A DNA stretch of 64,000 bases from Duncaniella dubosii (GTDB lineage Bacteria; Bacteroidota; Bacteroidia; Bacteroidales; Muribaculaceae): the NCBI RefSeq assembly GCF_004803915.1, contig NZ_CP039396.1:2232001-2296000 (forward strand). Reading direction: 5' to 3'. The notes beneath the pieces were generated by a model, which was not told where the DNA came from, ran no database searches, and was given only the letters and a program-made list of their open reading frames with translations. Position 1 is the stretch's first letter; each line of letters opens with the position of its first letter. Below are positions 10,382 to 18,678 of this stretch, one piece after another. Position numbers and translations under genes: made by a program.

Positions 10382-11992
10382 ATGAAAGCTATATTTAAAT
10401 CAACACTCCTTCTTGCTGTAGCTTCGAGCCTCACATTCTCGTCATGTATAGAAGAGGTTTATCCTACAAGCAATGTTACACAGGATCAGCTTGAGTCTTC
10501 AGTAAAGGCAGGCGAGGCTATGATGTATGCCATGTCAGGTTTCATGGTAAACTGGAACACCACAGGAGCCGACTGGCACGGCGATTTCGGTTATTCATCA
10601 ATGATGCACATCCGCGACTGCATGACAGGCGACATGTCTGTTCTTGGCATCGGTCTCAACTACAACCAGTGGAGCAACTATACCCAGATCGTTTATCTCG
10701 GTCAGAACTATGCTTCGGTTCAGCGTATCTGGAACTACTATACTCAGCAGGTGCTCGCCTGCAACAAGGCTCTCGGCATCTATCATGCCGACGTTGAGGA
10801 TGACTACAGCAAGGGTGCGCGTGCGACAGCACTCACATTCCGTGCGATGACTTATCTCGACATGGCCCGCTGGTATGAGTTCCTTCCCAACAACAACACT
10901 TCGGCAGTCAATATCGACGGTAATGATGTCACCAACCTCACAGTGCCTATCGTGACTGAAAACACTACCGAAGAAGAAGCCCGCAACAATCCCCGTGCCA
11001 CACGTCAGGAAATGTTCGACTTCCTCCTTGCAGACCTTCTGTATGCCGAGCAATACATCAGCAACGTAAGCTATGGCACTCGTCTGCTTCCGGACCTCGG
11101 TTGCGTCTATGGCCTTCTTGCCCGTCTCTACACTTGGGTAGAGGATTATCCTAAGGCTGCGGAATATGCCGACAAGGCCATCAAGGCAAGTGGCTGCACG
11201 CCTCTTACACAGGATGCGTGGACCAATCCGAAATCTGGTTTCAACTCTATGGACAATTCGTCATGGATGTGGGGTCTGAAGTTCGAGAAGGAAAACGATG
11301 CTGTTGGCACAGGTATCTGTAACTGGACCTCGATGATGAGCCCTGAGGCAGAGTATGGATATGCAGCTGTCGGCGCTTGTCCGATTATTGATGCCAACAT
11401 GTATGCCCGCATTTCTGATACCGACTTCCGTAAACTTTCATGGATTACTCCCGGCGTGACCAGCCTCGTTAATGATTTCCCCTTGATCAATGAGGAGGAC
11501 CGTGGTTACTATGTCAACTATTTCCCCTATGGAACTATCAAGTTCCGTCCGGGTGCAGGTAATGGAACTGATCCGAACGAAGGTTCAGCAACTGCAGTGC
11601 CTGTGATGCGTGTTGAAGAAATGTGGTTTATCTACATTGAAGCGCTCGCACACACCAATCCCGCACAAGGCAAGCAGGAACTTGAGAAATTCATGCAGAC
11701 TTATCGCGATCCCAACTACACTTGCTCAGCGTCGTCACTCGACGAAGTCGTAGAGGAAATCGTATTCCAGAAGCGAGTAGAGCTTTGGGGCGAAGGTCAG
11801 GCTCTCTGGGACATCAAGCGTCTCAACTATTCTGTAGTCCGTGACTACGAGGGTACAAACTTCTATGAGGATTCTCGCAAAAATACCGTCGGCCGTCCTG
11901 CATGGATGAACATGGTAATCGTTCAGACCGAAGGCAACAACAACCAAGCTGTCGCTAAGTGGAACAACCCTGATATCCCCGACAACTATTAA
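10382..11992 (+). CDS. SusD/RagB-family nutrient-binding outer membrane lipoprotein 1
   Basis: A 536-residue surface lipoprotein that acts as the lid and ligand-binding partner of the SusC transporter just upstream. It has a lipoprotein signal peptide with the acylated Cys at about 22 (TFSSCIEEVYPTS), TPR-like helices in the middle (ARATALTFRAMTYLDMARWY, YGLLARLYTWVEDYPKAAEY), and the typical SusD C-terminal element QKRVELWGEGQALWDIKRLN. It is about 45% like SusD-2 by eye, more divergent than the SusC N-termini are. It is followed by two hairpin terminators. Confidence 0.93.
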   Translation: MKAIFKSTLLLAVASSLTFSSCIEEVYPTSNVTQDQLESSVKAGEAMMYAMSGFMVNWNTTGADWHGDFGYSSMMHIRDCMTGDMSVLGIGLNYNQWSNYTQIVYLGQNYASVQRIWNYYTQQVLACNKALGIYHADVEDDYSKGARATALTFRAMTYLDMARWYEFLPNNNTSAVNIDGNDVTNLTVPIVTENTTEEEARNNPRATRQEMFDFLLADLLYAEQYISNVSYGTRLLPDLGCVYGLLARLYTWVEDYPKAAEYADKAIKASGCTPLTQDAWTNPKSGFNSMDNSSWMWGLKFEKENDAVGTGICNWTSMMSPEAEYGYAAVGACPIIDANMYARISDTDFRKLSWITPGVTSLVNDFPLINEEDRGYYVNYFPYGTIKFRPGAGNGTDPNEGSATAVPVMRVEEMWFIYIEALAHTNPAQGKQELEKFMQTYRDPNYTCSASSLDEVVEEIVFQKRVELWGEGQALWDIKRLNYSVVRDYEGTNFYEDSRKNTVGRPAWMNMVIVQTEGNNNQAVAKWNNPDIPDNY

Positions 11993-12039
11993 TGTGTCCC
12001 TAAAACGATGAATGTCGGTGAGACATTCATTCAAATAAC

Positions 12040-12074
12040 AGCGGAGATGGCAGTCAGCCATCTCCGCTTCTTTT
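12040..12074 (+). terminator. Intrinsic terminator after SusD-1
   Basis: A perfect 12-bp stem, AGCGGAGATGGC (12040-12051) with GCCATCTCCGCT (12057-12068), closes a 5-nt loop and is followed by TCTTTT on the plus strand. It begins 48 nt past the SusD-1 stop. Confidence 0.8.
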
Positions 12075-12120
12075 CAACGTATAATAAGTGTAATACCGAC
12101 AATTCCGGTATTTCTTAATC

Positions 12121-12159
12121 GAATCAACGGCATCCGGGCAATCCGGATGCCGTTGATTC
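12121..12159. terminator. Second hairpin between convergent SusD-1 and the AlbA-domain gene
   Basis: A perfect 17-bp stem (12121-12137 with 12143-12159) closes a 5-nt loop, GCAAT. It is flanked by T-rich sequence on the plus side (GGTTTCTTATTTT) and A/T-rich sequence on the other. It sits between two convergent genes and may stop transcription from both directions. Confidence 0.65.
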
Positions 12160-12185
12160 GGTTTCTTATTTTGACGCAAACTCTA

Positions 12186-12902
12186 CTATTCCTCTGATTC
12201 GGGATCGTTCCGGCGGGTAAGAAGAAATGTCTTGCCGTTGTAATGGAAATCGAGTATACCCATCGAGTGCAGACGGATTACGGTGTCTTCGGCCGAAGCA
12301 CGCGACACGTGAGCCGAGAGCATGAAATCCTCGACCGCCACAGGGCCATCGTCGAGCATGTCGACAAGCGATTTTTCAGCCGTGGAGAATGAAATGACGC
12401 ATCCTTCGGAATTTGCCGAAGCCACCCATGCACGCACCATCAGTTCCGGTGCAAGGATGTTTTCGTCCTTGACGCGGTAGTAGGCACGACGCGAGCCGTC
12501 GGCTTCAAGCACCACCACGGGCCGGACAGGCGAACGGTCAATTTCGATGCGCAGCACGGTCTTGTCGCCTTCGGTGCGGAAAGCTGTGACACGTATTTCC
12601 TGCGACGGGCGACAATACATCTCGGCAGCCTGCTCGATGACGTAGATATCCTCCTCGTTGCGGACTCCGGCAATCACACCGTTGTCCTTGACTCCGACAA
12701 GCAACCGGCCTCCGCCGTTGTTGGCGAAAGCCGAGATGCTGCGCGCTATTTTACGCGCATCGGATATGGCGAATTTAAAGTCCTGATGTTCGTGCTCACC
12801 TTCCTCGATGAGCGACGCTATGTAGAATTTACCTCGTATGCCTTTGAGATCTTTCATGGATATGGGGAAACGGGGGACGTGGCCTCTGACCACGTGTGAC
12901 AA
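12186..12902 (-). CDS. Schlafen AlbA_2-domain ATP-binding/helix-turn-helix protein
   Basis: Up to 238 residues. Residues about 35-150 form an AlbA_2 (Schlafen-type) domain: EHEHQDFKFAISDARKIARS, FANNGGGRLLVGVKDNG, and YYRVKDENILAP. A winged-helix-like C-terminus follows (SLVDMLDDGPVAVEDFMLSA, SRASAEDTVIRLHSMGILDF). Proteins of this type are annotated as putative transcriptional regulators or ATP-binding proteins; the actual role is unknown. The upstream Met gives 238 residues, but MKDLKGIRGKFYIASLIEEG at codon 16 looks like the more natural start. It lies 45 nt downstream of luxS on the same strand, so it may be the last gene of the tat-mtn-luxS run. Confidence 0.75.
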   Translation of the reverse strand: MSHVVRGHVPRFPISMKDLKGIRGKFYIASLIEEGEHEHQDFKFAISDARKIARSISAFANNGGGRLLVGVKDNGVIAGVRNEEDIYVIEQAAEMYCRPSQEIRVTAFRTEGDKTVLRIEIDRSPVRPVVVLEADGSRRAYYRVKDENILAPELMVRAWVASANSEGCVISFSTAEKSLVDMLDDGPVAVEDFMLSAHVSRASAEDTVIRLHSMGILDFHYNGKTFLLTRRNDPESEE

Positions 12903-12947
12903 AAATAGAAGCGAAGGCCGATAACGGTCTTTTAATGGCGGTTGTTT

Positions 12948-13430
12948 TTATTGCGGATAGACAAGATTTTCCGGCCTGATGTCGGCAAGGACCTCTTGGA
13001 GATAGCGCCGGGCATCCTTCCGGGCCTGTTCGAGATCCATGAACGACCAGTTGCCGCAGTCACGTGGGCTTGCTCCGGGGACTTCACCCTCAAAACGAGC
13101 CACAAAATCCATCGTATCCCTGAGGAGGTCTACCACATCGGCGCTTTCAAGCTCACCTTGGACTATCAGATAGTTGCCTGTGCAGCAACCCATAGGCCCC
13201 CAGTAGACAATGCGGTCTTTCCATTGAGGATTGTTGCGCAGATATGTGGCCGCAAGGTGTTCAAGCGCATGTAGCGATTCAGGGGTGAGCGCCGGCTGGC
13301 GGTTTGGCTCTGTCATGCGCACGTCGAATGTAGTTATGACATCGCCCGAGGGAGTCGTGTCGCGTCGTGAGACGTAAATGCCTCTAAGCAGACGGTTGTG
13401 GTCAATTGTGAAACTCGGTATTTTATTCAT
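12948..13430 (-). CDS. luxS: S-ribosylhomocysteine lyase (autoinducer-2 synthesis)
   Basis: The 160-residue enzyme splits S-ribosylhomocysteine to homocysteine and DPD, the precursor of AI-2. The metal ligands are visible: His54 and His58 in HALEHLAATYL, and Cys125 in PRDCGNWSF. The catalytic Cys is in PMGCCTGNYLIV (82-83), where two cysteines are adjacent. The length is normal (about 155-160). mtn, which makes its substrate, is 81 nt upstream on the same strand, so the two steps of S-adenosylhomocysteine detoxification are co-located. metX, which feeds the methionine pool, is 4 kb away. Confidence 0.96.
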   Translation of the reverse strand: MNKIPSFTIDHNRLLRGIYVSRRDTTPSGDVITTFDVRMTEPNRQPALTPESLHALEHLAATYLRNNPQWKDRIVYWGPMGCCTGNYLIVQGELESADVVDLLRDTMDFVARFEGEVPGASPRDCGNWSFMDLEQARKDARRYLQEVLADIRPENLVYPQ

Positions 13431-13511
13431 CGAAACGGTGGGTTAATTCATAATGCACAATTCATAATATCTATCCGGTGGATTATCTGCCGTGCATTAT
13501 AAAATCAGGGA

Positions 13512-14177
13512 TTATGCGTTGAAAATGATTTCTTTTACTATTTCAAATGTTTTCTGTGGAGCTTCGTTCCAGAAGTCGTCATACTGGCGGGAGTTGTCGT
13601 GGGAACACCAAGGAGTGTCGCTGATGACTCGCAGACACATGAACGGGACACCGCGCTGCTCGCACACCTGAGCGATAGCGGCCGACTCCATGTCGACGGC
13701 CATAACGTCGGGGAAATGTCCGCGGATGGAGTCGATTTCATCTTTTGAAGATATAAAAAGCTCACCTGAAGCGATCAATCCAAGTTTAACATTTTCGTTC
13801 TCTCTGATTTGAGGCAGCCGTGCGGGGAAATATAGCGGGCATCCGGGGACATGTCCCCATTCCTCGCCGATACACCAGAAATCGTGGTGCACAAGACGGT
13901 CGGCAAGGACAATATCCATCACGGCCACTTCGTCGCCGGCTCCGGCCGCTACGCCTGTGTTGATGACGAGTTCGGGGCAGAAGGCATCGATGAGGCTCAC
14001 CGCTCCGATAGCCGCGTTTACCTTGCCGATGCCACACTGCATCACAGCCACTTCGTTTTCGCCTATATGTCCGCAGTGGTAAGTGACTGTCCCGCGGACC
14101 TCGGTGGATGAATCGGAGAGAAGAGGAAGTATCAGGGCCAGCTCCTTCTGCATGGCCACAATTATGCCAATTTTCAT
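13512..14177 (-). CDS. mtn: 5'-methylthioadenosine/S-adenosylhomocysteine nucleosidase
   Basis: The 221-residue enzyme removes adenine from S-adenosylhomocysteine and methylthioadenosine. Family motifs include MKIGIIVAMQKEL (Glu12 region), INTGVAAGAGDEVAVMDIV, and VDMESAAIAQVCEQRGVPFM with the ribose-binding and catalytic Met-Glu, followed by LRVISDTPW. Length is normal for MtnN/Pfs. It lies 53 nt downstream of tatC and 81 nt upstream of luxS, all on one strand, suggesting one transcript. Confidence 0.94.
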   Translation of the reverse strand: MKIGIIVAMQKELALILPLLSDSSTEVRGTVTYHCGHIGENEVAVMQCGIGKVNAAIGAVSLIDAFCPELVINTGVAAGAGDEVAVMDIVLADRLVHHDFWCIGEEWGHVPGCPLYFPARLPQIRENENVKLGLIASGELFISSKDEIDSIRGHFPDVMAVDMESAAIAQVCEQRGVPFMCLRVISDTPWCSHDNSRQYDDFWNEAPQKTFEIVKEIIFNA

Positions 14178-14230
14178 AATCAGGTGGATATGATATGTGA
14201 GATTATAATTTTATAGTTTATACCGGGTTG

Positions 14231-15037
14231 TCAGGCTGTCCCGGAACATGCGTCTGTCGCTGACATGGCAGGCACGGTGAAGGCGGAAAGCTCCCAGAGA
14301 AGATACAAGGGGAGAAAGACCACCATAAGCGTGAACGGGTCACCGCTCGGAGTGATGGCGGCGGCGGCGACAAGCAGCGCCACAATCGCATGGCGGCGGT
14401 AACGGCTGAAGAAGGCACGCGAGAGGAAACCGGTCTTGCCGATGAGCCATGTCACCAGCGGAAGCTCGAACACTATGCCCATGACAAGGATAAGCATGAG
14501 GAAGTTGTCCATATACGAATCAAGAGAAATCTGATTTGGAATCAGGGTGCTCAGCTGGTAATCGGCAAGGAAGCGAAGTGTGAGCGGGAAGACTATGAAA
14601 TAGCCCGTGGCGACTCCGAGAAAAAACATCATGTTGCCGAAAATGAATGCCGTGCGCATCCCGCGCTTCTCCTCCTCGTAAAGTCCCGGAGCAACGAAGC
14701 CCCAGAGCAGATAGACACAGAAGGGGAATCCCAACACTACGGCAAGCCAGAACGACGTGGACATGTGGATGAAAAACTGCGATGCAAGCCGGATGTTTAT
14801 CAGTTCGATATCATGACTGCCGGTGGCTGAGTCCGGGAGGAGTGTCGAGCCGGGCAGTTCGGCAAGCCATCGGTAGAGTATGAAATCAGACTTGCACGGA
14901 GCAAGAATCACAGAATCAAAGATGTGGGGCATTGCGGCGAAAAGCACGCATGTCAACACGACAAGAAGCCCCGTCACACGGAGCAAGACTCCGCGCAGAG
15001 CTTCAGCGTGATCCCAAAATCCCATCTCGGAATTCAC
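14231..15037 (-). CDS. tatC: Sec-independent protein translocase TatC
   Basis: The 268-residue inner-membrane receptor of the twin-arginine translocase, with about six membrane segments. The N-terminal FWDHAEALRGVLLR corresponds to the conserved FxxHxxELRxRL signal-binding segment. VALSFWLAVVLGFPFCVYLLWGF-type helices and FAPGLYEEEKR follow (here GFVAPGLYEEEKRGM). Its start overlaps the tatA end by 4 nt, so the pair is translationally coupled. No separate tatB is seen; tatAC-only systems are known. Confidence 0.93.
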   Translation of the reverse strand: MNSEMGFWDHAEALRGVLLRVTGLLVVLTCVLFAAMPHIFDSVILAPCKSDFILYRWLAELPGSTLLPDSATGSHDIELINIRLASQFFIHMSTSFWLAVVLGFPFCVYLLWGFVAPGLYEEEKRGMRTAFIFGNMMFFLGVATGYFIVFPLTLRFLADYQLSTLIPNQISLDSYMDNFLMLILVMGIVFELPLVTWLIGKTGFLSRAFFSRYRRHAIVALLVAAAAITPSGDPFTLMVVFLPLYLLWELSAFTVPAMSATDACSGTA

Positions 15038-15279
15038 TTCCGGTCAGCTTCGTTTTTGGTTTGAGTATTGTCAGAGGCAGAATCTGCCGACGACGGTTTC
15101 GCATCGGGAGTTTCCTTTATCTGGTCGACGGCTTCGTTCATGCCCTGTTTGAACATACTGATGCCTTTGCCCATGCTGCGGGCAAGTTCGGGGATACGTT
15201 TCGCTCCGAAAAGCAGGATGATAGCGAAAAAGATTATGATGAGTTCGCCTGTGCCGAAATTTAGAAAGCAAGGTATCAT
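15034..15279 (-). CDS. tatA: Sec-independent protein translocase TatA/E
   Basis: The 81-residue protein has one N-terminal membrane helix (FGTGELIIIFFAIILLFG), the hinge FGAKRIPELARSMGKGI, an amphipathic helix, and a charged unstructured tail. This layout is diagnostic of TatA, the pore-forming subunit. It is first in the minus-strand run tatA-tatC-mtn-luxS. A -7 box on the minus strand at 15338-15345 is the likely promoter. Confidence 0.94.
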   Translation of the reverse strand: MIPCFLNFGTGELIIIFFAIILLFGAKRIPELARSMGKGISMFKQGMNEAVDQIKETPDAKPSSADSASDNTQTKNEADRK

Positions 15280-15337
15280 AGTGGTTAATAAAAAATTAAG
15301 ATTACAGTCAGGATTGTGTGGACTGTCTGCGATAATG

Positions 15338-15345
15338 CAAAGTTA
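15338..15345 (-). promoter_or_regulatory. -7 box for tatA operon
   Basis: Minus-strand TAACTTTG, 59 nt upstream of the tatA start. A TTTC at 15364-15367 (18-nt spacer) may be a degenerate -33 element. It is divergent from the fabD promoter about 100 bp away. Confidence 0.55.
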
Positions 15346-15443
15346 CGTAATTTTTTATTGATGAAACGAGTAAACGCTGCGCCGCATTGCGGAGAGTGAT
15401 GTTAAAAATGGTTTTTGAACCTTAAAATCTTATCGGAAAAACG

Positions 15444-15451
15444 TAACTTTG
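15444..15451 (+). promoter_or_regulatory. -7 box for fabD
   Basis: Plus-strand TAACTTTG followed by CA, 32 nt upstream of the fabD ATG. The nearest TTTG (15414-15417) is 26 nt away, longer than usual, so the -33 element is uncertain. Confidence 0.5.
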
Positions 15452-15483
15452 CACCTCCAAACAGATTATATACCAATTCATTT

Positions 15484-16362
15484 ATGAAAGCATTTGTATT
15501 TCCCGGTCAGGGAGCCCAGTTCGTCGGAATGGGCAAAGACCTCTACGACAACAATGAAGTGGCAAAGGAAATGTTTGAGAAAGCAAATGAAATTCTCGGT
15601 TTCCGCATCACTGACCTTATGTTTGAAGGCACAGACGAAGACCTTCGTCAGACCAAGGTTACACAGCCTGCAATTTTTCTCCACTCTGTGATACTCGCCA
15701 AGACAATGGGCGAAGAATTTGCCCCCTCGATGGTGGCAGGTCACTCGCTCGGCGAATTCTCTGCACTTGTCGCTGCCGGAGCGCTCAGCTTCGAAGACGG
15801 CCTCCGTCTCGTGTCGGCCCGCGCACAGGCCATGCAGAAGGCTTGCGAACTCAAGCCCTCGACGATGGCTGCCGTTATCGCACTTCCCGACGAAAAGGTT
15901 GAAGAAATCTGCGCCGAGATTCCCGGTGTGGTTGTCTGCGCCAACTACAACTGCCCTGGCCAGCTCGTAATTTCAGGCGAAGAAGAAGCTATCGACGCTG
16001 CATGTGTCAAGCTCAAGGAAGCCGGAGCAAAGCGCGCGATGCGACTCAAGGTAGGCGGTGCGTTCCACTCTCCCTGCATGGAGCCTGCACGCGCCGAGCT
16101 TGCAGAAGCAATCGAAAAGACAGAGGTCCACACTCCCGTTGTGCCTGTTTACCAGAACGTCGATGCCAGGCCTCACACCGATCCCGCTGAAATCAAGGCT
16201 AACCTCGTGGCTCAGCTCACCGCACCCGTGCGCTGGACTCAGAGCGTGCAGAACATGATTGCCGACGGAGCTGACGAGTTTATCGAACTCGGCCCGGGCA
16301 AGGTGCTTCAGGGTCTTGTCAACAAGATCAACCGCGAAGTAGCCACCTCAGGCCGTCAGTAA
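15484..16362 (+). CDS. fabD: Malonyl-CoA:acyl carrier protein transacylase
   Basis: The 292-residue enzyme loads malonyl groups onto acyl carrier protein for fatty-acid synthesis. It starts MKAFVFPGQGAQFVGMG, the standard FabD N-terminus, so the ATG at 15484 is chosen over an in-frame one at 15415 that would lie upstream of the promoter box. The nucleophile is Ser88 in AGHSLGEFSALV. The catalytic His is in GGAFHSPCM and the C-terminal FIELGPGKVLQGLVNKI is typical. It is transcribed divergently from tatA. Confidence 0.96.
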   Translation: MKAFVFPGQGAQFVGMGKDLYDNNEVAKEMFEKANEILGFRITDLMFEGTDEDLRQTKVTQPAIFLHSVILAKTMGEEFAPSMVAGHSLGEFSALVAAGALSFEDGLRLVSARAQAMQKACELKPSTMAAVIALPDEKVEEICAEIPGVVVCANYNCPGQLVISGEEEAIDAACVKLKEAGAKRAMRLKVGGAFHSPCMEPARAELAEAIEKTEVHTPVVPVYQNVDARPHTDPAEIKANLVAQLTAPVRWTQSVQNMIADGADEFIELGPGKVLQGLVNKINREVATSGRQ

Positions 16363-16427
16363 GAACCACGCGACGGAGAAGACGCGTCTGCGTGTGAACC
16401 TCACATAAGCGCGAAACGTTTATCATA

Positions 16428-17420
16428 ATGAAAAAAAACGCACAAACTATTTATATTATGATAACGCCACGCCAGAATGCAGGCTACACCACCGCTGTCA
16501 TCACAGCGCGTCCGCGAAGAGAGAGCCAGCTCAGATTCAGGCCCCTTACGCTTTCGGATGTCGATAAACTCCGTCCGTTTTTCTCACAGGCATGTTGCCG
16601 AACGTGTGATTTCACTGTCGGCGGTATGTTCATGTGGACTGATTATTTCGATTACACATACTGTATCTTCAACGACACACTCTTTATTAAGGGAGTGACC
16701 GAAGACGATGTAACACGACCGGCTTTTTCAATCCCCGTCGGCAAGATGGGGATTGAGGAGTCGGTCAATATTTTGCTCGAACACTGCCGTCGCGAAGGCT
16801 GCGAGCTAATCTTTTCGGCTGTGCCTGAGGCTTATGTCGCACCGCTTCAGGCACTCGGCGCAAAGTCGGTAGAGAAGCTTGAAGGCTGGAGCGACTATCT
16901 GTATGACGCGCAAGCTCTTGCCACTCTGAGTGGCAAGAAGCTTAACAAGAAGCGTAACCATGTCAACCGTTTCGAGGCCGAGAATCCCGGCTATACATTC
17001 GAGCCGTTGACTCCAGATCTGCTTCCCGCTGTGAGAGAGTTTTTCAACGCGACACATCTTCCGTTGTCAAAACCGGCGTTGGCCGACATCGAGCGTGCGC
17101 AGGTGATGCACGTGCTTGACAATCTGGATGCCTACGGATTCGAGGGCGCTGTGCTTTCGACACCCAGCGACGGAATCGTGGCTTTCACCCTCGGGGAAGT
17201 GAAGGGCGACACGCTCTATACACATATTGAGAAAATGAACCACGAGGTTGTCGGCGCGGGTGAGACTGTCAACAAGCTGTTTGCCGCTATGATGACCGAA
17301 CGCCAGCCGGGACTCATATACATCAACCGAGAGGAAGATGTCGGCGACCCGGGACTGCGCCACGCCAAGGAATCCTATCACCCGAGCGAACTTCTTGACA
17401 AATACAACGTCACCTTCTGA
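16428..17420 (+). CDS. DUF2156-like (GNAT-fold) protein
   Basis: Up to 330 residues. It resembles DUF2156 proteins, which share the acyltransferase fold of lysylphosphatidylglycerol synthase C-termini: FRPLTLSDVDKLRPFF, CDFTVGGMFMWTDYFDY, LSGKKLNKKRNHVNRFE, IEKMNHEVVGAGETVNKLFA and YINREEDVGDPGLRHAKESY. The last two correspond to the paired GNAT-like substrate and cofactor regions. No signal peptide is seen. The true start may be the Met at 16458 (MITPRQNAGY). The function is not known; an aminoacyl- or acyl-transfer role is inference only. Confidence 0.75.
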   Translation: MKKNAQTIYIMITPRQNAGYTTAVITARPRRESQLRFRPLTLSDVDKLRPFFSQACCRTCDFTVGGMFMWTDYFDYTYCIFNDTLFIKGVTEDDVTRPAFSIPVGKMGIEESVNILLEHCRREGCELIFSAVPEAYVAPLQALGAKSVEKLEGWSDYLYDAQALATLSGKKLNKKRNHVNRFEAENPGYTFEPLTPDLLPAVREFFNATHLPLSKPALADIERAQVMHVLDNLDAYGFEGAVLSTPSDGIVAFTLGEVKGDTLYTHIEKMNHEVVGAGETVNKLFAAMMTERQPGLIYINREEDVGDPGLRHAKESYHPSELLDKYNVTF

Positions 17421-17450
17421 AAAATATCCCGGATACAGATATCCGGCAAT

Positions 17451-17527
17451 CATAAAAATAACAGCTTCCATGTATGCTGTGGCAGACCGCTGATGTCCGC
17501 ACAGACAAGGACGCTGTTATTTTTGTG
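17451..17527. repeat. Inverted repeat between the DUF2156 gene and metX
   Basis: CATAAAAATAACAGC (17451-17465) is matched by GCTGTTATTTTTGTG (17513-17527), 14 of 15 positions complementary, around a 47-nt spacer. The right arm ends in a T-run, so it may be the terminator of the upstream gene with an elaborate loop. It could also be a leader structure, although it lies upstream of the metX -7 box. Confidence 0.5.
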
Positions 17528-17578
17528 ATTTCTTAATTTTTGTAGACTGCGTTTTCCCACATTCCCCTCCGAAATGCT

Positions 17579-17586
17579 TAACTTTG
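17579..17586 (+). promoter_or_regulatory. -7 box for metX
   Basis: Plus-strand TAACTTTG, 27 nt upstream of the metX ATG. TTTTC at 17552-17556 (22-nt spacer) may act as a degenerate -33 element. Confidence 0.5.
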
Positions 17587-17613
17587 TGGCCACTAATAGC
17601 GTCAATTGGAAAA

Positions 17614-18627
17614 ATGGTCAATTATTATCACCACAACGAGCCTTTCGCGCTCGAACTCGGAGGTCAGCTCGATGAACTTCGTATCGCATATCACACATAC
17701 GGCACTCTCAACGATGATAAAAGCAACGTCGTCTGGGTATGCCATGCCCTGACCGCAAACAGCGATGTTCAGGACTGGTGGCCTCATACGGTCGAGGAGG
17801 GTAAATTCCTTGATCCGGCACACAACTTTGTGGTCTGTGCCAATATTCTCGGGTCGCCTTACGGGACAACATCCCCACTGCACACCAATCCGGCGACGGG
17901 ACATCCATATTTCAAGGATTTCCCGAAATATACAATCCGTGACATCGTGAACGCCCACTGCATTCTCGCCGATGCACTCGGAATCGGCCATATCGACACA
18001 CTTGTCGGATGTTCGGTCGGCGGATTCCAAGCTATCGAATGGGCGGTCATGCAACCTGAGCGTTTCGACAGACTTGTACTGATGGCCACTGATGCCGTAG
18101 CCACGCCGTGGACAATCGCCATTGACGAAACGATGCGCATGTGTATCGAGGCCGACCATACCTTCGGCGAGCCGTCGGCCGACGCAGGGCGGAAAGGACT
18201 TGCCGCTGCGCGTGCAATCGGCCTGTTGAGCTACCGTGGCTACTACGGCTACAACCTCACCCAACGCGACAAAGAGGAACTCCCCGAAGTGCACCGCGCG
18301 TCGAGCTATCAGCAATATCAGGGCGAAAAGCTCTGCCGGAGATTCGATGCCTACTCCTACTATTCCATCCTCAATGCTTTCGACACCCACGATGTGGGCC
18401 GAGGCCGAGGCGGTCTTGACGAAGCTCTCAAATGCATCAAGGCGCGCACTCTCGTGATCGGGCTGGAAACCGACATTGTGTTTCCGCCACGCGAGATGCA
18501 GGAACTATGTTCGAAAATCCCGGGGGCGGTCTATGGCGAAATACATTCACCTTTCGGCCACGACGGCTTCCTTGTGGAATACAATCAGCTCAACAATCTC
18601 CTCCTTCCCTTCATGCGCATGAAATAG
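17614..18627 (+). CDS. metX: Homoserine O-acetyltransferase
   Basis: The 337-residue alpha/beta-hydrolase acetylates homoserine with acetyl-CoA at the start of methionine synthesis. The nucleophile elbow is VGCSVGGFQAIEWAV. NILGSPYGTTSP, Asp in LVIGLETDIVFPP and His in PFGHDGFLVEY complete the triad region. The Met at 17614 (MVNYYHHNEPFALELGG) is chosen because an earlier in-frame ATG at 17584 lies inside the -7 box. Some MetX-family members are succinyltransferases; the sequence alone does not settle this. Confidence 0.93.
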   Translation: MVNYYHHNEPFALELGGQLDELRIAYHTYGTLNDDKSNVVWVCHALTANSDVQDWWPHTVEEGKFLDPAHNFVVCANILGSPYGTTSPLHTNPATGHPYFKDFPKYTIRDIVNAHCILADALGIGHIDTLVGCSVGGFQAIEWAVMQPERFDRLVLMATDAVATPWTIAIDETMRMCIEADHTFGEPSADAGRKGLAAARAIGLLSYRGYYGYNLTQRDKEELPEVHRASSYQQYQGEKLCRRFDAYSYYSILNAFDTHDVGRGRGGLDEALKCIKARTLVIGLETDIVFPPREMQELCSKIPGAVYGEIHSPFGHDGFLVEYNQLNNLLLPFMRMK

Positions 18628-18678
18628 GGATTTCCCCTCCAAAGGACAAACGACATATATCAGATTTTTTCAGCGTAT

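Noticed and set aside
14390..14830. 146-codon plus-strand frame inside tatC
   Set aside because: Antisense shadow of tatC; composition and lack of motifs do not support a gene.
17421..17613. SAM riboswitch upstream of metX
   Set aside because: No match to known SAM riboswitch cores by eye, and most of the structured region lies upstream of the likely transcription start.
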